A stretch of DNA of 64,000 nt, taken from positions 9,460,463 through 9,524,462 of the forward strand of contig CM072895.1 of the NCBI GenBank assembly GCA_037013685.1, in the 5' to 3' direction. Under the pieces are notes generated by a model that had not been told where the DNA came from, searched no databases, and worked only from the letters and a program-made list of their open reading frames with translations. Made by a program: the position numbers and the translations under genes. Shown in pieces: positions 13,664 through 25,171 of this stretch; the stretch's first letter is position 1, and each line of letters starts with the position of its first letter. This DNA is from Acridotheres tristis (Eukaryota > Chordata > Aves > Passeriformes > Sturnidae).

Positions 13664-16600
13664 ACACGGGCAAAGCTTTTGCCAGCAGCCAGCCAAACGC
13701 TGCCACGGGTGGGCTGGAAGTGTACCATCACTCAGAGGTGTGGGGAAGGTGCTTGTGAAAAGCCAGCAGACAGCCAGGTCTCTCTGAACCACTTTAAGGG
13801 AGATGGATGCAACAGCAGGAAAAAAAAATAATCCAGATTTTTGATGAAACATGCCCATTATACAGTTTTAAAAAGAAAACTGATAATGATGCTGCTGTGG
13901 AAAAATTATTTCAGTTCCTGGAAATACGCTACCATTTTTGGGGAGCAGACAGGACGAGGGGAATGAATTAATTTGTCTGATATAATGTGGAAATGTTGGA
14001 AGGAGAGTCTACATGGGACTGACAAATGACAGCTCTTTCTTCTCAGAAGTGAAGCAATTCTTGGACATAAAAGAAGCAGGAATGCAGTAAATTACAGCTT
14101 TCTGCCACTCAGTCACAAGAAGATTTCAGCATTTTTAGTGCCAGACTTTTTTGGCAGTAGGGACAAAGCTATGTCTTCGCTACTGAAAAAGTAGTGTGAG
14201 ACCATCTCCCCTCTGTTGAAAATTCTTGCCCCATCTTGCCCTCATTTGGGTGATTTTACTGCCCATTCTAAGAGAAGGAACCACAAGGATCAGAATTAGC
14301 ACTGGTGTTTTCCTCTCATGTTAATGAGTTTGAGCTGCAGCTGTGTTACTCCTCACAGTGTATTTCTTGGAAGATCAGTCAGGCTGAATCCTTGGTGATG
14401 AGCTCCTGGGGTAACCAGAGACTAACAGGAGCCTGCAAATTAAATTTTTGGCCCATGATTATGTATTGAGTACTAGGCAACATTCTTCCCATATTTTTGT
14501 GGAAGGCTGGCCTGGGACACGCCTCAGGGCAGGGGGTAGATAACTGTATGGGCTTCAGAACAGTTGTGCTGGTAGCTGGTGACTGCATCACCTTCCCTGA
14601 GCTGAATGTGAGACCCGCTGCTCAGGAGTGGGTCCTTGCTGCAGGACATGGGCTGCTCAGTGAGCTCAGGGGCTTGCTAAGCAGTGGGATGAGTTTGCAG
14701 AAGAGAATTTATCAAGCAAAGACACCCCATCTGCCTCAGAAAGACCCTAATCTGATGGAATAATGCTGCAAAGGATTGTGCTCTTCTCTGGGTGACTCTG
14801 GCTGGGAACACGGTGCTGTGCTGATGGGCTCTGCTCTGACTCCTGCTCACGTGTAGGATTTGGGACCAGTGTGGGGAAGGACAGCACTGCTAAGCAGGAC
14901 TTGTGGGGGAGGGCGGGGGCAGCAGCAAGAGAGTGGATTTTGAGTAGGAATGGCTGCACAGGTCCTGTTTACGGTAACCCTATATTTGAAATGAGATTTT
15001 TGTGACTTTGAATGACAAGGAAATCACCTGGACCATACCACATCACTACAACAGGATCCAAGTTCTGACCAGCCTGAGAGCAAGGTCTGGAGAAGTGCAT
15101 AAAGACAGGGGAAAAACAGGATGCTGCTTGCCCAAAATGCTTTCCCAGCTTCCAATGTGCTATTGCTTAGGAGCTTCCTGAGCTGGAAGTGGTGCCTGTA
15201 TGTAGTAGCCCTGAATGGATTTCTTCTCCATGAAATAATCCATTTGCACCTTGACTGTCAGTTCTCATCATTTGTGATCCTGCAGCAGGGAGTTGCACAT
15301 TTTGGCTTATTTTCATCTTGCATCCTACTACCTCCCTTTGATGGCCCAAATCTCCCACGTTAGAACGGTCAGCAAACATGCCCTTGCCACCACTGGGGTT
15401 TTCTGACATGTGTTTTCCATGTCATGTTCCCTCCAGTCATCTCTTTCTTGCAGTTCTTTCCGTCTCTTGTAGCCAGAGGGAGGTAACACTTCCCATCTAG
15501 TCCAGCATCAGCTGCTTGCTTGGCTGAGGACAACACAGCTTTGAGGCTTTAGCCATCAGAAATCCATGTAGAGAGAGGTGGGAGGGCTGAAGGGGAAGTG
15601 CTGGAGGAGAGAGAGGGGTTGTGGCATGGCCAAGGCTCCCTTGGGCCACCAGGTACCTTTGTGTGACCAGGCTGTGAGAGCCATATGGACGCTGTGCCAT
15701 GGACCATGTGTAGCCATGTGGGAGCTGGAGAGCAAAGCCACGGTGCTGTACAGGCCATGCAGGAGGTGTTCTGGCTGCTCTGGGGAGCCACTGGGCAGCT
15801 GATGGTCCCTGCAAGAGCCCAGGTAGCATGAGGTTGAATTGAAATAATTCCTTGAAAAAAGGTTAACCAAAGAGTCGTAATGTGAGTCCTTGAGTCCTCC
15901 AGCAAATTTGCTGCCTCAACAGCTCCTTCTCCACCAAGGAATTACATCTTGATTTCAGCAGGGCTGGTCAAACACCTGCTCCCAGCTCCATGGAAAGCTG
16001 CTGTAAGGACGAGCATTGCCAAGGAGCAGGGTTAGTATTGGCACCCCTGGATCTGGAGATTGCTCTGAGGTGGACGGGTTTGTACATCCTGGTCCCTGTG
16101 TGATTTCCCTTAGAGCTCATTTTCTTGGGGAGCTCTGCCCCCAGCACTGCCTGGCCGTTGGAATTCAGGAACTGCTGTGCTGAGAACAAGGCTCCCACGA
16201 TTTTTACCTGCCCATGAGTGCTGTAGCAATTAAGCAGAACAGCTTGTGATGTAGGTTTGATTCCCAGCTTGCTGGCCTCACTAGCATACAACAGCTTGGA
16301 AGCCTTTTAGAGGCATTTCCCATGTGAATATGATTACTGCAAGACTTTTCTTTGAGTAATTAGAGAAAAAAAAAAATAGTAAAATCAAGTGATAACCATA
16401 CAATCCATTCCTTTGTTTGCTGAAGTCTTGAAAGCCAAGTCTGGAGAGCATCCTGGAATCACTCCTTATCACAGCTGCCCTGTGAAATGCTACCAGAGAT
16501 GGATAAAATGATGCCTGACCAAGAGATGACAACCAGCAGAGATGGTATCTGGGCAGGCAGAAGTGTAGGACCAGTGAGATACTGATCCCCTGGTGTGGTG

Positions 16601-19200
16601 GGTGTGCCCACCAAGCTGTGACCACAGCTGCCTGCCCAGCAAGGTGGCCATGAGAACATCAGCTGCCTTCCTGCTCCTGCCTTTTCCTGTCTTTTGTAAT
16701 TTCCATGTCTGTCTGTCTGTTCACCCCCATGATCAGCTGTGCCTAATGTTGTGAATCTTGTGCCTCCTTGTGTAGTGGGAGATAAGGAGAGTTCCTAGTT
16801 CTCCAAGTCAGCATTTCTGGTGTGAGTCTTTTTATAAAAAATGCTATCTCCGTGTGTGCAATGTGGAGTTTGGAAAAGACAGACACATTAAAATAATTGC
16901 ACTCAAAGCATTTGTCCTGCCTGCTTTGTCATTCTAACAACCACCTTCTTTATCCCAAGACTCTGTGTGCCTCAATCCTGTCTGTGCTCATTTTGCCTCC
17001 TGCTCCTCACTCTCCTGCTTGTTTTCCCAGACAGTGCAAGCAGCTGCAAAGGAAAAAATGTCCCTAAGAATTCACGTTGCCTCTCGAGTGCCACTTTTCC
17101 TTTAAGTCCTGGTTGCCTAAACACTAGTCCCACTGCAGACTCCCACTGTCACTGCTTTGACTAACTAAATAACCAAATTCAGCCTTTTTTGCCTGCATGT
17201 GTGTGTTTAACCCCCAGCTGGGCACCTGAAGAGGCCAGATGTGAATTGTGAGCCTCTGGGCTCTCAAGGACACTCAGGTGTCTCAGGTCACTCCTCTCAG
17301 GAGGAGGCAGAGCTGTGGGCTGGGGTGGGTGAGGACTGTGGGCTGTTCTGATTCAGTGTCTCTGGTGATGGAGGACTGGACTGGATTATTTCAGCTGATC
17401 TTCCCCAGTCCTGGGTAGAAATGATATTTAATTTGTGGTGCAGGGGAGGGGTGGGAGCTGTATCTGTGTGTCCCTGTGTGTCCAGGATTGGTGCTGTCAC
17501 CTTTCTGTGCTTGTTCTGGGCTTAGCCCAACAGGGTCTCTTGGAGATGAGTCAAGGAGGGATAGCACAGTGAGAATAAAGAGGATTTGAGAGCCTTGCAA
17601 ATTCACCTCGTCAAAGGGCTTCTCTCCCATGTGCAGCCAAGTGATTTGAGAGGAGAGGAAATCTCTCCATTTCAGGCAGCCTGGCTGGTTAAAGACCTGA
17701 GAAATGAGCTGGCTAAGAAGGCTCCACTGACAATGTGTGTAAAATGAAAACCTTTTCCCTTCAGAAAGGATTTTTTTTTTGGCCATTGGGAAAAACTCCC
17801 TGGAAAGGGTTTTCTTTTTTAAAAGTGGGACCAGAGAGAAAAGCACAGAGGAGGGTCTGCTGAGCATCCACTGCCATCCTCCTGGACTTGCAGCCTGTAG
17901 CATTCCTGCCACAGCAACTGCTCTGGACTAACCTGAGCTTCTCTTTCCATCTGGAAGAATAAACCAGAAACATTATATGAAATGTAATTAGCTTTTTCTA
18001 ATTTCCAGCCCAAAATTATATGTGGCTGGTTTATTTCCTTTTATCCGTGTACCAACAATGGCTTTTAACCAAGATACCTTTTAACCTCCTGGAAGTTTTT
18101 ATCCCTGAAACATTTTGGGTTTGCTGCAGATCTCTTAGTGCTTTTCTTTCCTTAGGTTGAGCTGGCTGACTCCTTCCATCCTTCCCTCCTGTGAAATGCT
18201 CACCTTTGCCCAGGAGCCCTTACTTCTCTCTGCCTTATCCCTCTAATTTTGGCTCACGAGCTCCATGAATGCTCCTGAACAGCCATTCTTCTGCAGGACT
18301 CCCAAGTCCACAATAAAGTGCAAACCTTCCAGGTCTGTCTTGTGCAAGAAATTGGGCATTTTCCTTGGATAAAGAAAGGAAGAGGAAAAAAAATCCCTGA
18401 AAGGGCAAAAATATCCATGAAGATGTGAAATTTCCATTTGCAGAGTCCCTCTGTTAAAAAAAAAAAAAATTAGCTTTTATGTCATTAGTCTCCATTGAGT
18501 CCATGGCAAATGTGCTCAATTTAAAGGCTGAAAGGCTGTTTTTCTCCAGCTATCAGATGCTGTCAGCTCAACTGAGCTTTCAGCAGCTGTGGGAGGGACC
18601 CTCAGACCTCACTACAACATGCTCTAGGAGAGGTTTGAATATTTGTTTAAAACTCCTGGATTTCAGACTGATGACCCCAAGGAGCTCCTCGTTTGGGGTG
18701 GTCTCACAGTGATACCCTGCCACATGTCCCAGAGTGATGTGAAGCCACAGCAGATGTCCCTCCTCTCCAGCAGCACAGCCCTCGGAATGCATCAAGGAAA
18801 TGGAGCATCTCCCTGCTGCTGTCTTACACAGTTTGCTCTCACACACTTCCTCAGGAAGCCAGGAGCTTGACTTCTTTAATTTTAAAATGAATTTGAAGGT
18901 CTTGGAGATTGACCCCATGCAGTGGTGGCCAGCCTAGAGGTTTCTGCTGTCCCAGCTGCCCCCAGTGCTGACCCAGAGAGCTCCAGCAAGGAGTGACCAC
19001 AGCTCACCCAGTGAAGCCCCCAGGCTGCAGAAGGCACCTGGGGCATCAGGGCTGGCCAGCAGGGACTGCTCCATACAGGCTCCTTCCCAGGGCTCTGTTC
19101 CATCTCTTTTACAAAGCCTGGGCAGAGGAGATTTTGCTGTTTCCACCAGCAGATCTCCTGCCACTCATCATCACCTCAGCCTGTCTCTGAAGGACCTGCA
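13664..19200. other. 3' UTR of the TMEM275-like gene, then intergenic DNA
   Basis: The 3' end of the transcript is not certain. Candidate polyadenylation hexamers are ATTAAA at 14439-14444 and 16888-16893 and AATAAA at 17574-17579. The sequence just after the stop holds a short A-run at about 13820. No domain-bearing open frame was found. The minus-strand frame of 173 codons at 17391-17912 has no recognisable content. A short TCTG-type repeat lies near 16708 and a 13-base A-run near 18455. Confidence 0.4.
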
Positions 19201-19321
19201 CACACTGACATGGCTTTGAATTCTCAGAGCACAGACACTGTCGGGCCTGGGAGGACAGATGATGTTTTTCAAGGCATCCATGCACACAGAGTCCCCAGGA
19301 GTTTTTCCAGGGAGCCCAAAG

Positions 19322-19882
19322 TCATCTGGAAATTTTGATTTCTTGAAATTGGCCTGTCCTGAGAATACATTGGTTCTCATGATGCTTTTGCCAGGAAATA
19401 AACTTCCCAGGTTCCAGATGAAATTTCCGATCCAAACACTTGAGTATTGCTCTATTACTCAATCCTCCAGGCACCCCTAAAAAAAGATCTTGCTGAACTC
19501 TGTCTCCACATAAGGACCAAACTTCAAAGGCAGCTTTGGGACTACAGCTCCTTATCAGACCCCTGTTTTCAATCAAATCCAAAAAGCCAGATTTCTCTAC
19601 AACAGTGATTTTTACTGAACCATGCCTCTGAAGAACTCTGTCCCCTCCCCAAACCATCACAGTAGGTCTCTCCTGCTGAAATCTTTGCTGGAGTTTCTCA
19701 TATCCATCTGCTGTGACAGCAAATACAACTTCATACATAGAACTCTGGCCTGGTGCCAGATGGATATTTGATGAACTTATAAAGTCAGAGAGGAAAATTA
19801 TTTCTTTTGCTGGCACGTAGGCAGAAAAGATGCTTCTTTTGGAGACAAATCCCTCTCTGTTGTTACCTCGGCATGAGAAATC
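19322..19882 (-). pseudogene. Long minus-strand open frame, unknown, possibly decayed coding
   Basis: The frame is open for about 180 codons with balanced composition and contains YEVVFAVTADGYEKLQQRF and VMVWGGDRVLQRHGS. Near 19440 a second frame becomes protein-like (it includes VWIGNFIWNLGSLFPG and FGLPGKTPGDSVCMD) and runs on to about 19200. This is the pattern a frameshift would leave. No family is recognised. An open frame of this length is expected about once by chance in a window this size, so the call is weak and rests mainly on its position next to the exon candidate at 20370-20532. Confidence 0.18.
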
Positions 19883-19905
19883 AGTGTGATCTCTAGTTCA
19901 TCCTT

Positions 19906-20035
19906 TTATCTCCAGCTGAGCCAGGCAAACATGATGCTGTCATTAGGAGCTGATCCTCCTTCTCCCATGGCAAGCAGCTGGTGCTTTATCCTGTTTGCTG
20001 TCTCCAGGTCTTTGCAGTCTCCATTTGGAGGCAGA
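19906..20035 (-). pseudogene. Exon-like fragment ending in a stop, unknown
   Basis: This minus-strand frame is open for about 43 codons and contains ANRIKHQLLAMGEGG and then IMFAWLSWR before TAA at 19906-19908. The frame continues after the stop with protein-like sequence for about 33 codons. No convincing acceptor is seen at its start. It is considered only because it sits in order behind the better exon candidate at 20370-20532. If the series is a real gene, the stop suggests decay; it may equally be non-coding. Confidence 0.15.
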
Positions 20036-20369
20036 TTTCACATGTGGGAAGGACGTGCTGCTGGCAAACCCGGGGATTCTGCAGCTCACCCAGGAGTGGG
20101 CACATCACTGCTGCCTGCACCCCAAGGCTGCTTGTGCAAATCAGTAACCAGATCTGTTTTCTGGGAACCTTTCACAGGGAGCACACTAGAGAAAAATCAC
20201 CTTTATCTGGCAGCTACAGCTGCACCTGGGAGTGGCAGAGCTGTTTGCTCCAGAGAGGTAAACCCAGGCAGCAGAGCACAAATAGCTCCCTGAGGCTTCC
20301 TTTCCAGCTTCATCCCACATGGTGGTCTACAAATGGCATTTCTTTCTTATCCTTTGCCTGAAAACACCT

Positions 20370-20532
20370 ACCTGCCCCAAAACTTTTGCTGCGTCCTTGC
20401 TGGATAAATGGATTTTCATGGCCATAAATCTCTGGAAATCTCTCTGAATGTGGTCTGACACCATGTAGATATCAGCAGCCCCCTCCATGCTCCTGGTGTT
20501 TGCTGTGTGGTGCAAGTAGGGCAGTCCCTGCT
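20370..20532 (-). other. Candidate exon, unknown protein
   Basis: Read on the minus strand, a long pyrimidine tract ending ACCCAG leads into 163 open bases that end in CAG followed by GTAGGT, so both splice sites look good. The frame gives 53 residues beginning QGLPYLHHTAN and ending AAKVLGQ, a balanced composition without low complexity. The phase would be two bases at the start and codon-complete at the end. I do not recognise the family. Together with the exon-like stretches just downstream (19906-20035 and 19320-19870) it could be part of a minus-strand gene, a decayed gene, or coincidence. Confidence 0.3.
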
Positions 20533-21670
20533 CTGGGTAAAGAGAAAGACAACAGACAAGAAAGGAAATTGAGGCACAGAGCTGAAAAGGGGGTGCTCAG
20601 CTATTCCCAGGGAAAGAATAAAGCCACAACTCTCAACATCTGTAACATCCCAGGGCAAGGAAATTCCATGCCTTAACCCTGTGTTGTGTGGAGATCCACC
20701 TGCTCGTGTGTGCTGGCTTCCTTTGAAGGAGACGGAGGAAACACCACCTCTTTTCCTGATTAAACTTCAAAATACACCTTTTGGGTGGGCCAGAATCAGA
20801 CATTCAATAAATGCATGTAGATTCTCTTTTTCAAAAGGGCAATCTCCAAGGGTCAGAAACACAGAAATGGGTTTTCTCTGCAGGGAACTGAGGGATGAAC
20901 TGAGGGATACACTGAACGATCATGCTGGATGTTTTCCTGACTTGATGCATTTCTCTGGCACGAGGCTGAATTTCCCAGCAGCTCTGGGATACATATGTTT
21001 TCATAGAGCCTCATTAAATACATAGCTTCAGTTCTGAAAATCACATTTGTTCTAAATAAGAACTGTCTGCTGGGAGAATTAATTCCTCTGACTTAAGTCA
21101 CCTCCCTGGAAGTGATGCTGTTGTCTTCGATTTCATGGCTCGGATGATTACACTTTTCCAACACGCAAGAATAACAAGATTAGGGAATTTGTAGCAGTGA
21201 AGGCAAAGAGGAGGAACAGGCTGAGAAAAAGGGAAGAGAAATTGAATTTTCCTGTTAAAAGAAAAGGAAATGCTTATTTCACAGAAACAGTTTTGCTTTG
21301 GGAACTAACAATGGGGGGAACTCCTTTTGAACCAAAGTCTCTTATTAAACCTATCAGGTTTGCTGCCACATTCAAAAAGCTTTGTGATAATTGCAATTAC
21401 CACCTACCCATCAGCAAGGCTCTGTCCCAGTGAAGCAGGGAGGAAAATCCAGGAGTGTGTTTTCCCTGAGGATTTAGACAAACTAACAGTGAGCCTGTGG
21501 GCTTCTGGCAGGGCTACCAAACTGCACTTAAACTGAACTTGTCAGAGTTTGCTGGTTGGGAACAAAGATGTTTGTCAGAGCAATAAGCAGAGCTGCCATT
21601 TTTACACAGGCAGATAGCAATAGAATAAGGTGGAAGTGGTTTTAAAAGCTCTTTCAAAACTAAAAGATGA
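20533..21670. other. Intergenic or intronic DNA, nothing recognised
   Basis: No repeat family, RNA gene or coding segment could be recognised. If the minus-strand exon at 20370-20532 is real, this would be its upstream intron; a pyrimidine tract suitable for an acceptor lies directly upstream of that exon at 20536-20580. Confidence 0.3.
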
Positions 21671-21900
21671 GAGATTTAGATATTAAAAATAAATTCCTTA
21701 CTCAAAAGGTGATGAGGAGCAGGAACAGGTTGCTCAGGGAAGCTGTGGATGCCCCATCCCTGGAAGTGCTCGAGGCCAGGTTGGATGGAACCCTGAGCAA
21801 CCTGGTCTAGAGGTTGGCATCCCTGCCCATGGCAGCAGGGCTGGAACTGGATGATGTTTAATGTCCCTTCCAGCCCAATAAATTCTGTGATTCTATTCTG
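21671..21900 (+). mobile_element. CR1 LINE 3' end, truncated copy
   Basis: The segment reads as the untranslated 3' part of a CR1 retrotransposon. It shows the block about a gain of an element-typical phrase (GGTTGGATGGAACCCTGAG), the CCTGCCCATGGCAGCAGGG block, then CCCTTCCAGCCCAATAAA and a terminal TGATTCTATTCTG-type repeat at about 21885-21900. CR1 copies are characteristically 5' truncated and lack a poly-A tail, as here. The copy carries many substitutions, so it is old. No coding capacity remains. Confidence 0.88.
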
Positions 21901-24449
21901 AATTGGGGACGATCTCTGCCTGTGCACACATGGCACACGTGGGCACCCCACACTCCTGCTGCCAAAACTCAAAGGACTGGCCTGCTGACGTTCCTCTGTG
22001 ACGCCAGGGATGGGAAGAAAACACCCCCCTGGGAGGGACAACTGCTAAAGGGAAAGGCTCTTCTTTGGTGACACTGGGAACACTTTAACACTCGCTAAAT
22101 CATTAGGTTTAATGTTTCTGTTATTTTGCTGTCAATTCTCCTAATGGTGCTCCAGCAGCATGGAGTTGAGTGAGTCATAGAAGTAATTATTAACTAGGCT
22201 ATGGCACTGAAAAGGCATTCAAAGTTCAATTCAGCAGCAGCCCCAGTCGATGTGCAGGGTGTACATTCATTAATGAGCAGGTGCTAAGTGCGTTTGCTGA
22301 GGAGAGAAAAGGAGAGAGCCCATTCCATGTGAAATATTTTGCCTCATTATTCCCCACAGGGAAAATGGTAGCAGCAGGTGGAGGGAATGAATAGGAGTAA
22401 GGGCATACATCGTGATCCTCATATTTTTAAGGGCATGTGAAAGACAGACACTCTGGGTTTTACTATATCAGTGCTCAGACTGATGTAGGGACCCAGAGGT
22501 GTTGGGATCTGTAGGTGCAGGAAGCTGTTCCAAGAAAACGTGGGAATCTGAATGGAAATAAACAGGCAAAAGTGATGTTTTGGAGGTAGGGAACTGGATG
22601 TACCAGGAGATGAAGTGACGTGACTAAGGTCACATAAGGATTTGGTGGCAGAGAGGAAAACACTGCTTAGAATTAGTGCATCTTGTGACTCACCCTCCAG
22701 ACTTCCCCTTTTCCTAGATGTGCTTTCTGCTGCAGGCACATGGCCACCTTCCAGACGGACTTGTAGCTGGGGTGACAGAAGCACATCAACTCTTTCCCAG
22801 CCATGTGTCCTTCCTCTGCCTAAGGTTCAGTGCCTGCAGGAAAGTGGCAGAGCAAAAGTTCACATCAACAGTGCCACAGTCTAGCCTGGGAGGCTGGGTT
22901 TGTTTAAGACTTTTTTATTGCGGTTTTTTTCAGAGTTCTGGGGAAAAGATTTTATTTCAGTTTGGAGAGCAGGAGTGATAAAACACATTTCTGAAGGTAG
23001 GGAGATGATATCTGCTGAGATGAACAGCAGCTGCCTGGAACAGCAATTACAGACCCTGGAGATGTGTCATGGGTCTGGCAGGGGAGGATCCGAGGTACTC
23101 GGTTTGCATTTCATGAGCATGGATCTGTGTGAATAGAAGTGAAGAGTCACTCAGAGGAGCTGATGGGCTGTCTAGAGTGAGAACAGCAGTGATCTGTCTT
23201 CTTTCATGATGTGTGAAGCAGGGTGATGGTGATGGGATAGACACTCACTGTGTCGACCACAAGCATCGCCTGATGGACAGAGTCCATCCCCATGGCCACA
23301 GGGTGAGGTGAGCAGCCCGTGTCCCACGGGAGCAGAGCTGTGGCACACAGCACATGGCTAGGGCTGGACAGCCTTCTCCAGGCCTTGGGGATGCTACCAC
23401 AGGGCTCCTGCACATCCCCTGACACCCAGGGAGGACATAAAAACCTTCTTGCTCCTCGCAGCCCAGGTCTGGTGTCTGTCTGCCCCTGCACTGCAGCAGC
23501 TCAGCCTGGGACTTTGCATCTGAGGTGTCCTCAACACAGGTGGGCTCATGGTGGTTCCAGGTCACATTCACAAATCTCTGATGCTCTCTCTGGTGCTGTC
23601 GTGGGGCGAGGGAGCCTTGGAGGAAGGGGATTCACCAAAAAGATGGATTGAAGGGTTGAACTGGCTTTTTTGTTTTTCATATGAGCGAGCCACAAAAATA
23701 TCTGAAAGTCATTTGACTCTCACAGTTTCTTCACAATATTCTGATCTTGCCTTTCCCCTCTGTGTCCAATATCCTAGACCAATGATACTCTTGCAGAAAA
23801 AAATGTAGTGGAAACCAAGGGCTCTCACCAAATATATAAGTGTCAGGGAGTCAACATATTCTCATGAAACCTGCTTTGGTGATGAGTTCTAGACAAGCTC
23901 TGAGCAAGATTTCACATTTCAGCTTCACGGGCTATTGGGACTGCTGTGATAACTCTGTTCTAAATGAAAGCAAGCCTGTGTGGGCTCCTCGGATTGTTTC
24001 CATTCAGACTGATGCCTCCAGCCACCCCCAAAAGCTGAGTTCCACAGCAGCAAAAAGCTTTATAGCCTTGGCTTTAATTAACTCCCTACAGCAAGAGACA
24101 CTTTGGCTGTAACGCGCCACTGCCTTTCAGATATGCCATTTATCAGCTCCCTAAATGCAATCAGAGCCAGTTTGATACAATTAGGCAGCAGCAGTGCAGG
24201 ATAGCACCATGCAGCCTTTGTGCAGGAGCAAGGACCCTCAGGACAAGGAAATGCAATGCTGGAAGATTGCAACCTCCCCATTTGGATATAGTGTCATCAT
24301 CCTTCCTTAATCCTGTCAATGCCTTTCTGTGATTAAGGTGAAAGTCCTCAGAAAGCACTTCAATGTCTGCAAAAGGCTGAGCTGTGACTCTTGCATGCCA
24401 CCTAGACAAGCCTGTTTGTCTCTTCCAAATTGAAACGGGGTTTATGGTG
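21901..24449. other. Non-coding stretch between CR1 copies
   Basis: No gene is supported. The part around 24040-24215 is AT-rich with TTTAATTAAC and other homeodomain-like cores and looks like a possible conserved element, without proof. Open frames in 22.4-23.7 kb have no domain. Confidence 0.3.
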
Positions 24450-24605
24450 CCAAGAAATTTCAAGGATCTTCCAGATTCAATCCCCTGCCATGGGCAGAGA
24501 CACTTTCCACTCCACCAGGCTGCTCAAAGCCCAATCCAACCTGGTCTTGAGCATTTTCAGGGATGGGGCAGCCACAGCTTCTCTGGGCAACCAGTACAAC
24601 CAGTC
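24450..24605 (-). mobile_element. CR1 LINE fragment, 3' part
   Basis: On the minus strand this reads as CR1 3' sequence; on the plus strand one sees the complements of the CR1 blocks CCTGCCATGGGCAGAGACA, then CCAATCCAACCTGGTC and TTCTCTGGGCAACC. It is the 3' half of what appears to be a single copy that resumes at 24947. The piece lacks the terminal octamer repeat. Confidence 0.85.
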
Positions 24606-24946
24606 CCAAGCACCCTCTCCCTGTGCCATACTGGACAGCCAGGGAAAGGAGGAGTCTGAGTTTTCTCAGGCTGCTCAAAGGAAAACAGAATTGATAACAA
24701 TGTTAACATCTGGTCTTGTGACAGGAGGGATGTGTGAGAAACATGGTGTTTTGGTGAAAGCTTGTTTGCTGGGGGTGTTGTCTTCCTTGGACCATTGAGT
24801 TTGATTCTATTCTCAGTCCTGCAGTCTTGTCTTTATAAGGAATGTGTGTTACAATAAACTTGTCCCTTTCCTATCTTGAAATGAGACCAATATCACTGTG
24901 TGTTTCATTCTCGCCAACCCACTGCTGATTATACAACAGACAACGA
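24606..24946. mobile_element. Probable insertion inside a CR1 copy
   Basis: The CR1 blocks on either side should be separated by roughly 130 bases, but about 340 bases lie between them. The extra sequence contains AATAAA at about 24852-24857 in plus orientation and a GT-rich stretch at 24715-24785. It may be a small LTR fragment or another element inserted into the CR1, or simply diverged CR1 sequence. I cannot name a family. Confidence 0.3.
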
Positions 24947-25171
24947 CATTTCCCCATCACTATCTGCCATGTAAAAGGTTTCTCTTGCTCTGTTTTATAA
25001 GTTCTCTTCAAATACTGGAAGGCTGCAATGAGGTCTCCCCAGAGCCTTCCCTTCTCCAGGCTGAACCACCCCAGCTCTCAGTCTGTCTTCCTAACAGAGG
25101 GGCTCCAGCCCTCTGAGCATCTTCATGGCCTCCCCTGGATCCACACCAGCAGGTCCCAGACCTGCCCCTGC
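24947..25171 (-). mobile_element. CR1 LINE fragment, 5'-ward part of same copy
   Basis: The minus-strand reading matches the CR1 region upstream of the 3' block. The plus strand shows CTGGAAGGCTGCAATGAGG, then CAGAGCCTTCCCTTCTCCA and GGGGCTCCAGCCCTCTGAG, a very recognisable series in bird genomes. The order and strand agree with the piece at 24450-24605, so one old copy interrupted by extra sequence is the simplest reading. Confidence 0.87.
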